A stretch of DNA of 64,000 bases from Lentimicrobium saccharophilum. Its GTDB lineage: Bacteria; Bacteroidota; Bacteroidia; Bacteroidales; Lentimicrobiaceae. The notes under the pieces were generated by a model. The model had not been told where the DNA came from, made no database searches, and saw only the letters and a program-made list of their open reading frames with translations. The stretch's first letter is position 1, and each line of letters starts with the position of its first letter. Below are positions 8,414-18,254 of the stretch, piece by piece. The translations under genes were made by a program, and so were the position numbers. The stretch is taken from assembly GCF_001192835.1 (NCBI RefSeq), contig NZ_DF968182.1, positions 2,110,345-2,174,344 on the forward strand, read 5' to 3'.

Positions 8414-11400
8414 CTATTTCCTGCAGAATTCTCCGGAGATAATTTCAAGGCTGAAATCATCAGCATAGAGTTTCGTTTTTTCAGACCCCCAGATATATGC
8501 GATCAGCTCATCATCCGGCATAAAATCGTTACTGAATGTTCCGGCCTTCGCTACCTGAACCCAGCCATCAGTTTGTTTGGTCAATCCGGCGAGGGGAAGC
8601 GGGAATGTTTCCACAGCCAGATTCCCGCGACGCTTTTGGATAATCAGTGACGCACCCTCAGCGTTGCCTTTGACCCTCACCCTTGCCAGGACAGTGATCC
8701 TTCCTTCCGGCAACCCGGGCACAGTCCCTTCACCGAACTTCAGCCTGCAGGCATAACTTCCCGGTGAATCGCCGTCTATCCTGTTTGAGAATCTACCGCT
8801 GAACGGATTCAGGCTGTCGAGTGCCTCAACATGACCATTCCACCCCGGAACCGCTTGTTCAAAGTCGTTTAATGTCTCATAAAAACGACGATCACCACCT
8901 TTGTTCAGAAGGCCCACATTTCCGAAATCATTCAGGTTATCTTCAGAAATACAATCCCAGGAGGAAAGCACACAGGCTTCTTCGAATGAGAACGGAGTGA
9001 ACAGGCTGACCCTGGCAAGATTTTCAACCCCCTGTTTATCAATTGAATCCAAATAATCCAGCATCAGACTGATGTCTGTCCTCCGGGTAAGATTGTAGAA
9101 ATAGCCTTCCCCTTTAAAGCCGGCTTCACCGAGGTATTTTCGCATGAGCAACTCGTTGTCGGTATTGAAGACAGCGTGTTTTACCCCGGAGCCGGCAACT
9201 TTTTGTGCCGCATCCCGGTAAGCTTTTTCCTTTTTGACGGAATATGGTTCTGATGGATTAAAGCGTATCAGAAAAACAGCAACAGGCATAATCCAGAGGA
9301 ATGCAATTGCTGCAACAGCCAGTTTCTTCCTCCCTCTGAAAGCAACGGCAATCAACCTTGACAATATCAACAGAATTGCAATTACTGATACAAGAAATGC
9401 CGCAATGATCAGGTTGTTGCTGTATACGAATTCGACGCGGTGGTTACCCGGACCGCAAAGTACACTCATAAACATCCGGTCAGAAACAAATATCTCCGCT
9501 TCGTTACCGTCAATCAGCACCATCCATCCGGGATACCAGGCCTGCAACAAGGTTATTGCAACCGGATTCTTCAGGCTTACTTCAGCGCTGGCAAACCCCG
9601 GATAGAAATCAGTAAGCCTTATTGAATCATCCGCGGATTTCTGCAACTGACCGGGGATAGTCTTCAGCACATGCCCTTCTGTATAAAGTATTGAGTTGTT
9701 GCCGGAAGCCGCAAAATCAATTTCCGGAGAAAATGGCTTAAGGCTATCGGAAAGAAAAATAACCGGATTCCGCAATACCTTCTCAGCCAGTTGCGGGAAT
9801 GAATCGGCAAGACTCACACAACCCTCCAACCTGAACGAATTAAACCCGCCGAATGAAACCGCCTTGCTGTATATCGTCGTATTGCGCCACAAAACGGAGT
9901 AAGAAGTACTTGCATCTGTATGCTCCGAAACCGGAATATCTGCCTGAGGCAGCGGAAAAGCCGGGGCCCGTTGTTTAAGGTTTGCTGCCAGATCCATCGG
10001 ACGCACCCCGGCTGAAACGACCGTATAATAGGTATTCAGCTGGACAGCCAATGTCATTTCAAGAATTATCAGCAGCATAAGTGCCGGATATATTCTCCGT
10101 TTGCATTTTGAAATAAGTATTGCGAAGAGGGAAAGCAGAAAAATCTGAATCGTTGCATGTATCACAACATGCTCATAGCGCGTTGGTTGCATCAGCCATT
10201 CCCGAAAACTGACAATCTTACCCAAAAACAGAAAAGGTCCCGGTCCGGCATTCATTAGCCCATAAATGAAGAGTATCAGCAGGCCGGCGCCTGTCACCAG
10301 AGAAATACGGAACAGTAAACGGCGGCCTTCATGGGGATGTTTAAGAAAACTGTTGAATCCGGCCGCTGCCGACAATATTATGGCCAATAATGCAAAATAA
10401 CTGAAGAAGCTGGAATGCCTGAACAAATCCATCATCGGAAGGGTGTGAAACAGCATTGACCTGACAGGGGTATACCTCCCGAAAGAGGCCAGCAATGCAA
10501 TCAATCCAAAAACCAGAAAAGTATTGAGCAGGGAGCTTCGCTTTCTGAACAGGCTGAAAACGAAGAAAACCAATACGATCAGCCCTGCATAGGCGTTGTT
10601 CATCGAAAGGTCGGTATCATACCATGCGGCATCTTTAACCGTAGCAAAAGGAATAAGAAACGACAAAGCCGATCGTGGAGAGAATGGCATAAACCATGCA
10701 TCTTCCATTGACAGGCCCGACAACCTCCCGAGATGAGGGGCGACCTGAAAATAGCTGACGGCAATTACTGTCAGGCTTAAAACTGATATCAGTAAAAGTA
10801 AAACGTTAAGCTTCAAAAGCTGAACAGCTTCCCGGGCCTGTCGCAACCTGAGCAGGCGAATCATCCTGACAATAAAAACAGCAAGGAGGAGATAAAAAAG
10901 AATTGCCCACAAAGCCTGGTAGCCTCCCGTAACAAGCAGAAACACAAAAACCGAGGTTCTCAGCACATCGTCGAACTGCCGGTATTTCAATAGCCTGATG
11001 TAATAATACAGGACAAAGGGAATCCATGTGGCTGCTATGATCCCGAACATCTCCTGACCATGACCGGTAAAAAATCCCGAAAGCAGGTAGGCACAACCCG
11101 CCATAAAGGATGCCCTCCAGTCACGCACAAAGTGGGTACTTAACAGGTACATCCCCAGCCCGGCCAGCGAAAGATAAAACACAAATAAAAAGTGAAGATG
11201 CAGATTGGTGTACCCGGTAGATAATCCGATCACAAAAGCTTCGGGATACCATACAGACCGAAGGTCGGCATGAATCGGGTAACCGCAGTGGGTATATGGA
11301 TTCCAGAAGGGGAATATGCCGTTTTGCAGACATTCGCCCACATGATACCGCCATGGAAGATAACAATCCATTACATCCCATTTGAGGCTGTTCTGCAGCA

Positions 11401-11482
11401 GGGCTACCTGCCAGTATGCCAATGCAGTGACTGCAAGAAAGACCAGATATACCCGGTATGTGGACGGGCGGTTTCGCATCAT
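8414..11482 (-). CDS. YfhO-family polytopic membrane protein with soluble C-terminal domain
   Basis: A 1022-residue protein. The first 450 or so residues contain about a dozen hydrophobic segments, with the early periplasmic-loop motif LKWDVMDCYLPWRY typical of YfhO/GT-C proteins (acidic pair in the first loop). A large loop domain follows, then two more hydrophobic segments near residues 690-740, and a soluble C-terminal region of about 270 residues. The final 150 residues look like a beta-sandwich ending in IAYIWGSEK...ADDFSLEII, resembling the tails of the proteins at 12678 and 16005. GT-C relatives use polyprenyl-phosphate sugars as donors outside the membrane. The precise reaction is unknown. 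Two adjacent ATG codons are possible starts. Confidence 0.82.
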   Translation of the reverse strand: MMRNRPSTYRVYLVFLAVTALAYWQVALLQNSLKWDVMDCYLPWRYHVGECLQNGIFPFWNPYTHCGYPIHADLRSVWYPEAFVIGLSTGYTNLHLHFLFVFYLSLAGLGMYLLSTHFVRDWRASFMAGCAYLLSGFFTGHGQEMFGIIAATWIPFVLYYYIRLLKYRQFDDVLRTSVFVFLLVTGGYQALWAILFYLLLAVFIVRMIRLLRLRQAREAVQLLKLNVLLLLISVLSLTVIAVSYFQVAPHLGRLSGLSMEDAWFMPFSPRSALSFLIPFATVKDAAWYDTDLSMNNAYAGLIVLVFFVFSLFRKRSSLLNTFLVFGLIALLASFGRYTPVRSMLFHTLPMMDLFRHSSFFSYFALLAIILSAAAGFNSFLKHPHEGRRLLFRISLVTGAGLLILFIYGLMNAGPGPFLFLGKIVSFREWLMQPTRYEHVVIHATIQIFLLSLFAILISKCKRRIYPALMLLIILEMTLAVQLNTYYTVVSAGVRPMDLAANLKQRAPAFPLPQADIPVSEHTDASTSYSVLWRNTTIYSKAVSFGGFNSFRLEGCVSLADSFPQLAEKVLRNPVIFLSDSLKPFSPEIDFAASGNNSILYTEGHVLKTIPGQLQKSADDSIRLTDFYPGFASAEVSLKNPVAITLLQAWYPGWMVLIDGNEAEIFVSDRMFMSVLCGPGNHRVEFVYSNNLIIAAFLVSVIAILLILSRLIAVAFRGRKKLAVAAIAFLWIMPVAVFLIRFNPSEPYSVKKEKAYRDAAQKVAGSGVKHAVFNTDNELLMRKYLGEAGFKGEGYFYNLTRRTDISLMLDYLDSIDKQGVENLARVSLFTPFSFEEACVLSSWDCISEDNLNDFGNVGLLNKGGDRRFYETLNDFEQAVPGWNGHVEALDSLNPFSGRFSNRIDGDSPGSYACRLKFGEGTVPGLPEGRITVLARVRVKGNAEGASLIIQKRRGNLAVETFPLPLAGLTKQTDGWVQVAKAGTFSNDFMPDDELIAYIWGSEKTKLYADDFSLEIISGEFCRK

Positions 11483-11581
11483 CTTATCCGAAAGGCTTTA
11501 TGCAACGAAAATAAGGAGAAAATAAGCAGATTCCGAACAATTAAAATATTGCTAACTTAGCCACTGATTAACAAATCCGCT

Positions 11582-12505
11582 ATGTCGTTCTCCGTTTCGG
11601 TCGTAATCCCCTGCTATAATGAGCAGGACAATATCGGCAGCATTTACAGCAAACTTACAGAAGTATTGGCATCTTATGAGCAATATGAACTTCTGTTTGT
11701 GGATGACGGCAGCAGTGACCTCACCCTGCAGAAGATAATTTCGCTGGCTGAAACCGACATAAGGATTCATTATATTGCCCTGTCGCGCAATTTCGGCCAT
11801 CAGCAGGCACTTAAAGCCGGTCTCGACCACGCTTCCGGCGACTGCGTCATCAGCCTTGATGCCGATCTTCAGCATCCGCCGTCACTGATCCCTGAACTTA
11901 TTGAAAAATGGCAACAGGGCTATGACGTTGTGAATACCATCAGGGGCGAATTAAAATCACTTCCCCTTTTAAAAAGGATTACTTCACGACTGTTTTACAA
12001 AAGCATCAACAGACTCTCATCGGTCGAAATCAATGCCGGAATGGCTGATTTCAGGCTGCTCGACCGTAAAGTAGTGGATGCCCTGAAGCATTTCAACGAA
12101 AATTACCTGTTTCTGAGAGGTTTGATTCCATGGCTTGGATTTAATCAGACAGCCGTAAATTTCCAGCCGGCGGAAAGAAATTCCGGCTCTACAAAATACC
12201 GTTTCTCACGCATGCTTAAACTCGGACTGGACGGGGTTACTTCGTTCAGCAACAAACCATTATATCTTTCAATCTTCATAGGATCAATGATTGCCGCGGT
12301 TGCCTTTCTGTATGGACTGTACGCCGTTTATATTCACTTTTTCACGGAAAGTGCCTTGCCGGGATGGACATCAATCACTGCAAGTGTTTTGTTTATCGGT
12401 GGCATTCAGCTTATTATGCTGGGAATCATCGGCATATACCTTGGCAAATTGTTTATTGAAAATAAAAGAAGGCCCAACTACCTTATCCGCCGGAAGAATT
12501 TCTGA
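11582..12505 (+). CDS. Polyprenyl-phosphate glycosyltransferase (GtrB/DPMS-like GT2) with two C-terminal TM helices
   Basis: A 307-residue enzyme with an N-terminal GT-A domain (VSVVIPCYNEQDNI, LFVDDGSSD, LSRNFGHQQALKAGLDHA, metal-binding SLDADLQHPP) and two transmembrane helices at about residues 230-255 and 265-290, followed by a basic tail. This is the architecture of GtrB/ArnC-type enzymes that make undecaprenyl-phosphate-hexose or aminosugar. It is divergent from the YfhO gene, with 99 bp between the two starts. It is the natural donor-maker for the GT-C-like proteins around it, which is inference from context. Confidence 0.9.
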   Translation: MSFSVSVVIPCYNEQDNIGSIYSKLTEVLASYEQYELLFVDDGSSDLTLQKIISLAETDIRIHYIALSRNFGHQQALKAGLDHASGDCVISLDADLQHPPSLIPELIEKWQQGYDVVNTIRGELKSLPLLKRITSRLFYKSINRLSSVEINAGMADFRLLDRKVVDALKHFNENYLFLRGLIPWLGFNQTAVNFQPAERNSGSTKYRFSRMLKLGLDGVTSFSNKPLYLSIFIGSMIAAVAFLYGLYAVYIHFFTESALPGWTSITASVLFIGGIQLIMLGIIGIYLGKLFIENKRRPNYLIRRKNF

Positions 12506-12677
12506 TATCTCCGGGCGGCTGGCACATCCTGCAAGTGGCCATGAAGTTCCTCACTCTTCGGCAAGTCCAGAATCAGAGGATTGACTGTATCAGGGAAACC
12601 ATCCGTTTCCGGCCTTTCATGCAAATATTATTGCGAAATACAGCCTTTTATGCGTTATTTTGTAAAAAAATCAAAAA

Positions 12678-14525
12678 ATGAGCCGCCTTATCCTTCCGAA
12701 ACAACACCGGTACTCTTTTTTCGCTGTTCTGTTTTTAGCAGCCGTCATCATCGTGCTCAGGATTATCATCCTGAATGATAACGAACTGAGTTGGGATGTG
12801 CTGGGCTATTATATCCATCTGCCGGCAATGTTCATCTATAAGGACTACGGATTAAGCGATCTGGGGTGGATTCACCGCCTGCTTGAGTTGTATCCGCTCA
12901 CGGGCTCTCTCTATCAGATCAGCACCGGGCCTGAAGGAAACCCCATTTTCTTCTTTCTGATGGGGATGTCATTTTTCTACCTCCCCTGGTTTCTGCTGGC
13001 ACACCTGCTTGCTTCATTCTCAGGATATCCTGCCGACGGATTCAGCCTGCCCTATCAGTACACCATGGCTGTCGGAGTAATTACCTACACCATCATCGGA
13101 CTGATTTACCTTAGGAAAATACTGCTGAACTTCTTCAGCGATAAAATTACCACCATTGTGATGCTGATCGTGGTGCTGGGCACCAACTACCTGCACTTTA
13201 TGACCGTGAAGAACCTCGAAACGGCCAATATCCTGTTTATGATGGTAACCCTGATAACCTGGAACACCATCCGGTGGCACAAGCATTATAAACTGATCAA
13301 CCTGGCGGCTGTCGGCGCATTCACTGTTCTGACCGCCCTCGCCAAGCCCAGCGAGGTGCTGGTTGCGCTGATCCCGTTCTTCTGGGGTGTATACAACCGC
13401 GAAACCCTGCTGGCAAAACTTCAGCTCTTCTGGGACAAACGAAGCCAGGTGCTGACAGCCATTGCTGCCGGGGTTGTGGTTGCGCTTCCGCAGATGATTT
13501 ACTGGTATTCCGAGACAGGCCATATTCTGTTTGACAGTTACAAAAATCCGGGGGTCGGACTCGACTTCGCTTCTCCCCATATCCTGAATGTGCTCTTCAG
13601 CTTTAAGAAAGGGTGGTTTATCTATACCCCGGTAATGATTTTCTCGGTGATCGGCTTTGTGCAGCTTTACCGGAGGGATAAGGCGGTTTTCGCCCCGGTC
13701 CTGATCTATTGCCTTGTGGCATTCTACCTGCTTTCCAGCTGGACCGAATGGTGGTACGGCGCATCCTTCAGCATCCGGCCGATGATTACATTATACCCGT
13801 TACTGGCCATCACCCTGGGCAGCTTTCTCTCTGCCATCAGCACAAAAAAATGGCCGGCCCGGACCGGCATATCCATTCTTGTGATATTCTTCGTCCTGCT
13901 TAACCTTTTTCAGACGTGGCAGATGAATAATTACATCATCGAGCCTTACCGCATGACGAAAAAATACTATTTTGCCGTATTCGGGAAAACAAAAGTCACG
14001 GAAGAAGACCGGAAACTTCTGGCGCCTGATCTTACGTTTAACCAGGGAGCCAAACTGACGGATGAGGCAGGATACCACCGGAGGAACTTTGGTTTCTATG
14101 ATTTTGAGGTGAAGGATGTCAACTACCTGGATCACTACTATACAGACTCCACCGGCAATACCATGCTGAAGATGGATAGTACCCTGAGGTTCTCGCCCGA
14201 AATCCGTAATACTTACAGGGGGCTGACAACCAAGGATCATTTCTGGGTAAGGGCCAGTGCCGATGTGTTTATCCCCAAAGATTACCGCGATGAGCTCCCC
14301 CTGCTGGTGTTATCCTTTGACCGCAAAGGCGGAGGGTATTTCTACCATTCCTTCGCGGTAGATACCAATACCTATAAACCGGGAACCTGGGGCACTATCA
14401 GTGTCGACCTTATGAGCCCCCACGTCAGGAGCACCAGCGATTTCTTCAAAATTTACGTGTGGCACCGCGGCAATCAGGCTGCCCTGATCGACAACATCAG
14501 GGCTGATGTTTTTGAACCGAAATAA
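12678..14525 (+). CDS. GT-C-like polytopic membrane protein with C-terminal beta domain
   Basis: A 615-residue protein. Around ten hydrophobic helices fill residues 10-430; the first loop has an acidic motif (NDNELSWDVLGYYIHLP) comparable with the catalytic loop of GT-C glycosyltransferases. Residues 450-615 are soluble, predicted periplasmic, and beta-rich, ending in FFKIYVWHRG...LIDNIRADVF, a tail like those of the polytopic proteins at 8414 and 16005. It lies 172 bp downstream of the GtrB-like gene on the same strand. I do not recognise a named family; a polyprenyl-phosphate-sugar-dependent transferase is the best guess. Confidence 0.78.
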   Translation: MSRLILPKQHRYSFFAVLFLAAVIIVLRIIILNDNELSWDVLGYYIHLPAMFIYKDYGLSDLGWIHRLLELYPLTGSLYQISTGPEGNPIFFFLMGMSFFYLPWFLLAHLLASFSGYPADGFSLPYQYTMAVGVITYTIIGLIYLRKILLNFFSDKITTIVMLIVVLGTNYLHFMTVKNLETANILFMMVTLITWNTIRWHKHYKLINLAAVGAFTVLTALAKPSEVLVALIPFFWGVYNRETLLAKLQLFWDKRSQVLTAIAAGVVVALPQMIYWYSETGHILFDSYKNPGVGLDFASPHILNVLFSFKKGWFIYTPVMIFSVIGFVQLYRRDKAVFAPVLIYCLVAFYLLSSWTEWWYGASFSIRPMITLYPLLAITLGSFLSAISTKKWPARTGISILVIFFVLLNLFQTWQMNNYIIEPYRMTKKYYFAVFGKTKVTEEDRKLLAPDLTFNQGAKLTDEAGYHRRNFGFYDFEVKDVNYLDHYYTDSTGNTMLKMDSTLRFSPEIRNTYRGLTTKDHFWVRASADVFIPKDYRDELPLLVLSFDRKGGGYFYHSFAVDTNTYKPGTWGTISVDLMSPHVRSTSDFFKIYVWHRGNQAALIDNIRADVFEPK

Positions 14526-14562
14526 AATAATTCAATTCTCAGCCACTGCTGCAGGCAAGGGG

Positions 14563-15996
14563 TTAATTCAGAAATTTGATCTTATTCATGGCGTAAAACA
14601 CCATTTTCAGCAGCAGCCATCCATGCCTGAAACGTGAAATATTGGTTTCTCCGTATTTTCTGGCGCGATATCGTATGGGCACCTCTATCAGCTTCAGATT
14701 CAGCTTGGCTGAACCAAAGATAAGGTCAAAATCGCCAAAAGGATCAAAGTTACCAAAGTATGAACGGTTGGTGGCCAGTTTGCGGTAGTTGGCGGCGCTC
14801 AGCACCTTGGTTCCGCAAAGGGTATCCTTAATACGCTGACCCAGCAGCCATGAAAACATTACCGAGAAGAATTTATTTCCCATCATATTAAGGGTGCGCA
14901 TGGCTTCCTGCTCCATCGGATATACCAGCCGGGTTCCGTTAATGTACTCTCCCCTGCCGCTGGCAATGGCATCGTAGAACTTGGGCAGGTCTTCAGGCGG
15001 GACCGTGAGATCGGCATCCAGGATCATCAGGATATCACCCGAGGCATGCTCAAAACCCTTTCTCACGGCATCTCCCTTGCCTTTGCCATCCTGAACCAGC
15101 CATTTTATATCCCGCTGATCTTTATACGCTCCGGCCACCCGCCCGATCTCCTCAAGGGTATTATCCGTTGAATTACCCTCTACAAAAATAATCTCCGTAT
15201 GGCTGCCCATATCCGGCACACGCCTGACTGCATCTTCGATGTTGCCCTGCTCGTTCCGGGCCGGGATGATCACACTCACGCTCATCTCTCTGCCAGATTC
15301 AGCATGCTTTACCGGCTGACGGGCAACGATATATCCGGTCAGGCACAAGGCGTTAAACAGCGGCAGATGCGCCAGGTATTTATTGAGCAGCCAGGATAAT
15401 ACCGGGATATAAACGGGGAAAAGAAACCTCCGGCCCGACTTAACCACATCATATCCTTCAAGCTGAAGCAGGTTAATCAGGTCACCGCGCCCCAGCCAGT
15501 TGAGCCTGCGGTGAGGCATCTTCAGCCCGGCCTTCTGTACCAGCCACAACAGAGGTTCCCAGAGAAAACTGTGGTAGGTGATCAGCACCCGGGTTCCGGG
15601 ATGGACTATTTTCTTTATTTCACTGAAGGCTTTCTGAATATCTTCAAGATAACCAAGGGTATCAGAAATAATGACAAAATCGAATTTCTCATCAAGGCTG
15701 AGCTGTTCCGCGTCCATAACCTCAAAACGCAGGTGGGGATATTTATTCCGGGCTATGGCAATCATTTCGGGCGATATATCAATCCCCAGCCCTTCGGAAG
15801 GCTTGAGGGCGTTCAGCAGATATCCGGTCCCGCAGCCGATTTCAGCTATCCTGGCGTTGACGGGAATTGCAAACCTGAAATAATTGATCAGGTTCCGGTA
15901 ATAATACCGGTTTCGCTTTATATAAGAATCGCGCTTAGCAGCGATGCGGTCCATCGCCTCCAGCACTTTTGCCTTATTTTCTGAATACTCTCCCAT
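14563..15996 (-). CDS. Fusion of SAM-dependent methyltransferase and family 2 glycosyltransferase
   Basis: A 477-residue two-domain protein. Residues 1-230 are a class I methyltransferase: SAM loop IAEIGCGTGYLLNAL, acidic GLGIDISPEMIAIA, then EVMDAEQLSL and FVIISDTLGYLED. Residues 235-477 are a GT2 domain: SVSVIIPARNEQGN, VEGNSTDNT, GKGKGDAVRKGFEHA, metal-binding LDADLTVPP, and a C-terminal basic region ending in MNKIKFLN. I start at the ATG at 15996; a GTG at 16005 in the same frame would overlap the stop of the upstream gene. It follows the 694-residue GT-C-like gene directly, so the two are surely co-transcribed. The fusion suggests that methylation and sugar transfer act on one lipid-linked glycan. 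Confidence 0.88.
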   Translation of the reverse strand: MGEYSENKAKVLEAMDRIAAKRDSYIKRNRYYYRNLINYFRFAIPVNARIAEIGCGTGYLLNALKPSEGLGIDISPEMIAIARNKYPHLRFEVMDAEQLSLDEKFDFVIISDTLGYLEDIQKAFSEIKKIVHPGTRVLITYHSFLWEPLLWLVQKAGLKMPHRRLNWLGRGDLINLLQLEGYDVVKSGRRFLFPVYIPVLSWLLNKYLAHLPLFNALCLTGYIVARQPVKHAESGREMSVSVIIPARNEQGNIEDAVRRVPDMGSHTEIIFVEGNSTDNTLEEIGRVAGAYKDQRDIKWLVQDGKGKGDAVRKGFEHASGDILMILDADLTVPPEDLPKFYDAIASGRGEYINGTRLVYPMEQEAMRTLNMMGNKFFSVMFSWLLGQRIKDTLCGTKVLSAANYRKLATNRSYFGNFDPFGDFDLIFGSAKLNLKLIEVPIRYRARKYGETNISRFRHGWLLLKMVFYAMNKIKFLN

Positions 15997-16004
15997 CGCA
16001 ACCA

Positions 16005-18089
16005 CTAATTTTTATTTCTCCGCTCAATCTCCACCGAAAAATAATCGAACCAAACTTTACCTTCGCCACTGTTCCAGCCATAGACAATCACCCTTTTTCG
16101 GCTGGTTTCCCTGTTGCCAAAACCCGTTTGAATCTCAATCATGTGCTCACTCCACGCGGTCTTTTCCGGAGGAGACTTCATCACTAATACATCGCCGGAA
16201 TCAGCATCGGCAACTACCAGCCTGGCATCGTTCAGCATCCCCGTAGCTAAAACCCTGACAGATAAACTGTCACCGGAATCCAGGATAAGCGGAATAGTCG
16301 TAAAGGCAAACGGCGAAGCCGGATCAGCCTGGATACAACCATAGCCAATCTTAGATATAGATTTAGCATGATCGGGCATGCCATGGCGGCTGATTCCTTC
16401 AGCCACAGGTTCATCACCTGCCACTCCCTGATGGGTTTCGGCCGAGCTGAAAATCATGGTACGCGTTGCCTCATTTATAATATCCGGGTTTCCTGCCAGC
16501 AGAATCATCTGCTTTTCGTCTTTATAGTAAAAGGATTCCTGAACAGCAACACCCTGTGCAGTCAGTGCTTCCCTGATCTGCTGCGCTGATTCGAGCGGGC
16601 CGGAAACATATAGTTTTCTGTGCCTCTTCAGGAGTTCCTGAACAGATATTGAAACGCTGTCCATTTGTGTAATTCTGTTTGATGCCAGATTATACACATA
16701 GGTGTCCGGATACAATTCGCGCAACTTTGCGGTGTAATTCCAGCGGCTGTATGCATTTCCGAAATACAAGGCTGCCACCTGAGATGAGGACGGATGTGCA
16801 AAAACCAGCCCGCCTTCCATACTTGAAGCAGCCTGCGAAAAGGTTTCCCAGAGGGGATTCTTGTCGGAAGAATAAAGCGCTGTTTTCCTGGCTATCCCGT
16901 TTGGAATAAGGACCAGCGACAAGCCGGCTGCCGCTGTGAGAGCAAGCATTCCGGCCTTTCCATGGAATAATTTTATTGTTGTGACCTGCTTCAATAAAAT
17001 GACTGCCATCACAGGTGTCAGCATTTCATAAGGAAGCAGGTATGATTCTTTCGGCGACTTGGCAACAATAAGATAGCCGGCCACTATAGTAGCAATCACA
17101 GCCAGCATCAACCGGAATTCAGATTTGGGGAAATCCTGCTTTTTAATAAAGCGGAGATATGCACCGGATATAAGGTAAATCAGACCCAAAACCAGTAAGC
17201 CAGCCAAAAGCGGATTGGATTGAATGATCCAGATAAGATTTTGAGGGTAGGTCGCGGCATCAATAACCCCTGCCGGTCCGGTTCCGTATTGACCCGAGAA
17301 AACCAACAGTTTAATGATCCAATAAGCCATGCGTGGATAAAGCAAAATTACCGGGAGAGTGAAAAGCAGAAAAGAAACCGCCGAATAAAGGAGAAAACGC
17401 TTCCTGAGCTGGTTGTTCTGAGCGATCATCAGCGGGATAATCATCAGGGGGGCGAACAGGATTTTCGAAGCCAATCCAAAGCCGGCTATCCACCCCAGCA
17501 GCTTGAAGTCACGCGCATCATCAGTGGCTGCTCCGGCGGTAACGCGGACGATGAGGGTTGAGGCGAAACCGAGCGAGGCAATCATCAGCATCGCTTCCTG
17601 CGTGAATCTGGTAAAACCGTTGAAAAGCACGAAGCCAGAGACAAAAGGAGCTAACTGCACGATCAGCGCATAACCGGGATTTCCGGTCCTTTTTAAAACA
17701 ATGAATCCAAAAAATAAAACCATCAGTGCCGTCAGCACCGCAATCGCAACATTAAGAATCCTGAGGTAGTGCTCCGGAATTACCAAAACAGCATATTCCG
17801 GATTTTCGCCGGCGGGTTCAACCAGCCAGGTTGCCCTGAGCACAAGGGCCCCGAAAACCTGCATGGGTGTGCCCGGATGATCGAAATGGCCCACCAGCCT
17901 GAAGTTTGCCATATTCATGGAATTAAGGAGGTAGGCATACTCCGGGTCATACCCTCCGCCATACCATACTTTATCCCTTTCATAAATGGTGCGCTGTGAA
18001 GAGAAAAACAAAATAAGCGGGACAGCCAGCACCATAAGCTTCTGGCCAACAGTAAAAAAATAAGAAACAGGCTTATTGCTGATAAACAT
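16005..18089 (-). CDS. GT39/PMT-like polytopic glycosyltransferase with C-terminal beta domain
   Basis: I start at the ATG at 18089 (MFISNKPVSYFF), giving 694 residues; an upstream in-frame ATG at 18170 is less likely because a perfect -7 element lies between the two. The first loop holds the acidic GGGYDPEYAYLLNSM segment followed by HFDHPGTPMQVF, which matches the catalytic loop of dolichyl-phosphate-mannose-type transferases. About eleven helices follow to residue 420. The rest is soluble, and the last 110 residues form a beta-rich tail ending in VIVYGWNSGEG...WFDYFSVEIE. It is the first gene of an operon with the methyltransferase-GT2 fusion. Confidence 0.85.
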   Translation of the reverse strand: MFISNKPVSYFFTVGQKLMVLAVPLILFFSSQRTIYERDKVWYGGGYDPEYAYLLNSMNMANFRLVGHFDHPGTPMQVFGALVLRATWLVEPAGENPEYAVLVIPEHYLRILNVAIAVLTALMVLFFGFIVLKRTGNPGYALIVQLAPFVSGFVLFNGFTRFTQEAMLMIASLGFASTLIVRVTAGAATDDARDFKLLGWIAGFGLASKILFAPLMIIPLMIAQNNQLRKRFLLYSAVSFLLFTLPVILLYPRMAYWIIKLLVFSGQYGTGPAGVIDAATYPQNLIWIIQSNPLLAGLLVLGLIYLISGAYLRFIKKQDFPKSEFRLMLAVIATIVAGYLIVAKSPKESYLLPYEMLTPVMAVILLKQVTTIKLFHGKAGMLALTAAAGLSLVLIPNGIARKTALYSSDKNPLWETFSQAASSMEGGLVFAHPSSSQVAALYFGNAYSRWNYTAKLRELYPDTYVYNLASNRITQMDSVSISVQELLKRHRKLYVSGPLESAQQIREALTAQGVAVQESFYYKDEKQMILLAGNPDIINEATRTMIFSSAETHQGVAGDEPVAEGISRHGMPDHAKSISKIGYGCIQADPASPFAFTTIPLILDSGDSLSVRVLATGMLNDARLVVADADSGDVLVMKSPPEKTAWSEHMIEIQTGFGNRETSRKRVIVYGWNSGEGKVWFDYFSVEIERRNKN

Positions 18090-18110
18090 GTACGGAGCTA
18101 AAAACTTCTC

Positions 18111-18118
18111 CAAAGATA
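18111..18118 (-). promoter_or_regulatory. Promoter -7 element of the GT39-like gene
   Basis: Read on the minus strand this is TATCTTTG, an exact TAnnTTTG match 22 bp before the ATG at 18089. It lies downstream of the longer alternative ATG at 18170 and is the main reason for choosing the shorter start. Confidence 0.55.
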
Positions 18119-18254
18119 GTAAAACAGTAGTTATGCATCCGCAAAGGCCTGACGGATGAATGCGCGCCATCTCCTTCAGGTGGTCAGGGTTTTCTGATTT
18201 CTCAATTTCAGAAATAAATTACCGGCCCACCACTCTCCTCCGGCGAAAAACCGT

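Noticed and set aside
12517-12536. A second sigma-54-like promoter (CTGGCACATCCTGCAA) before the 615-residue membrane protein.
   Set aside because: The distance between the GG and GC pairs is two bases too short for a -24/-12 promoter.
13020-13580. A 186-residue frame antisense to the 615-residue membrane protein.
   Set aside because: His/Gln-rich composition is that expected from the reverse of a hydrophobic gene; no motif.
16005-18170. The longer form of the GT39-like protein starting at 18170.
   Set aside because: The additional 27 residues lie upstream of a perfect -7 element and do not resemble the family's N-terminus.
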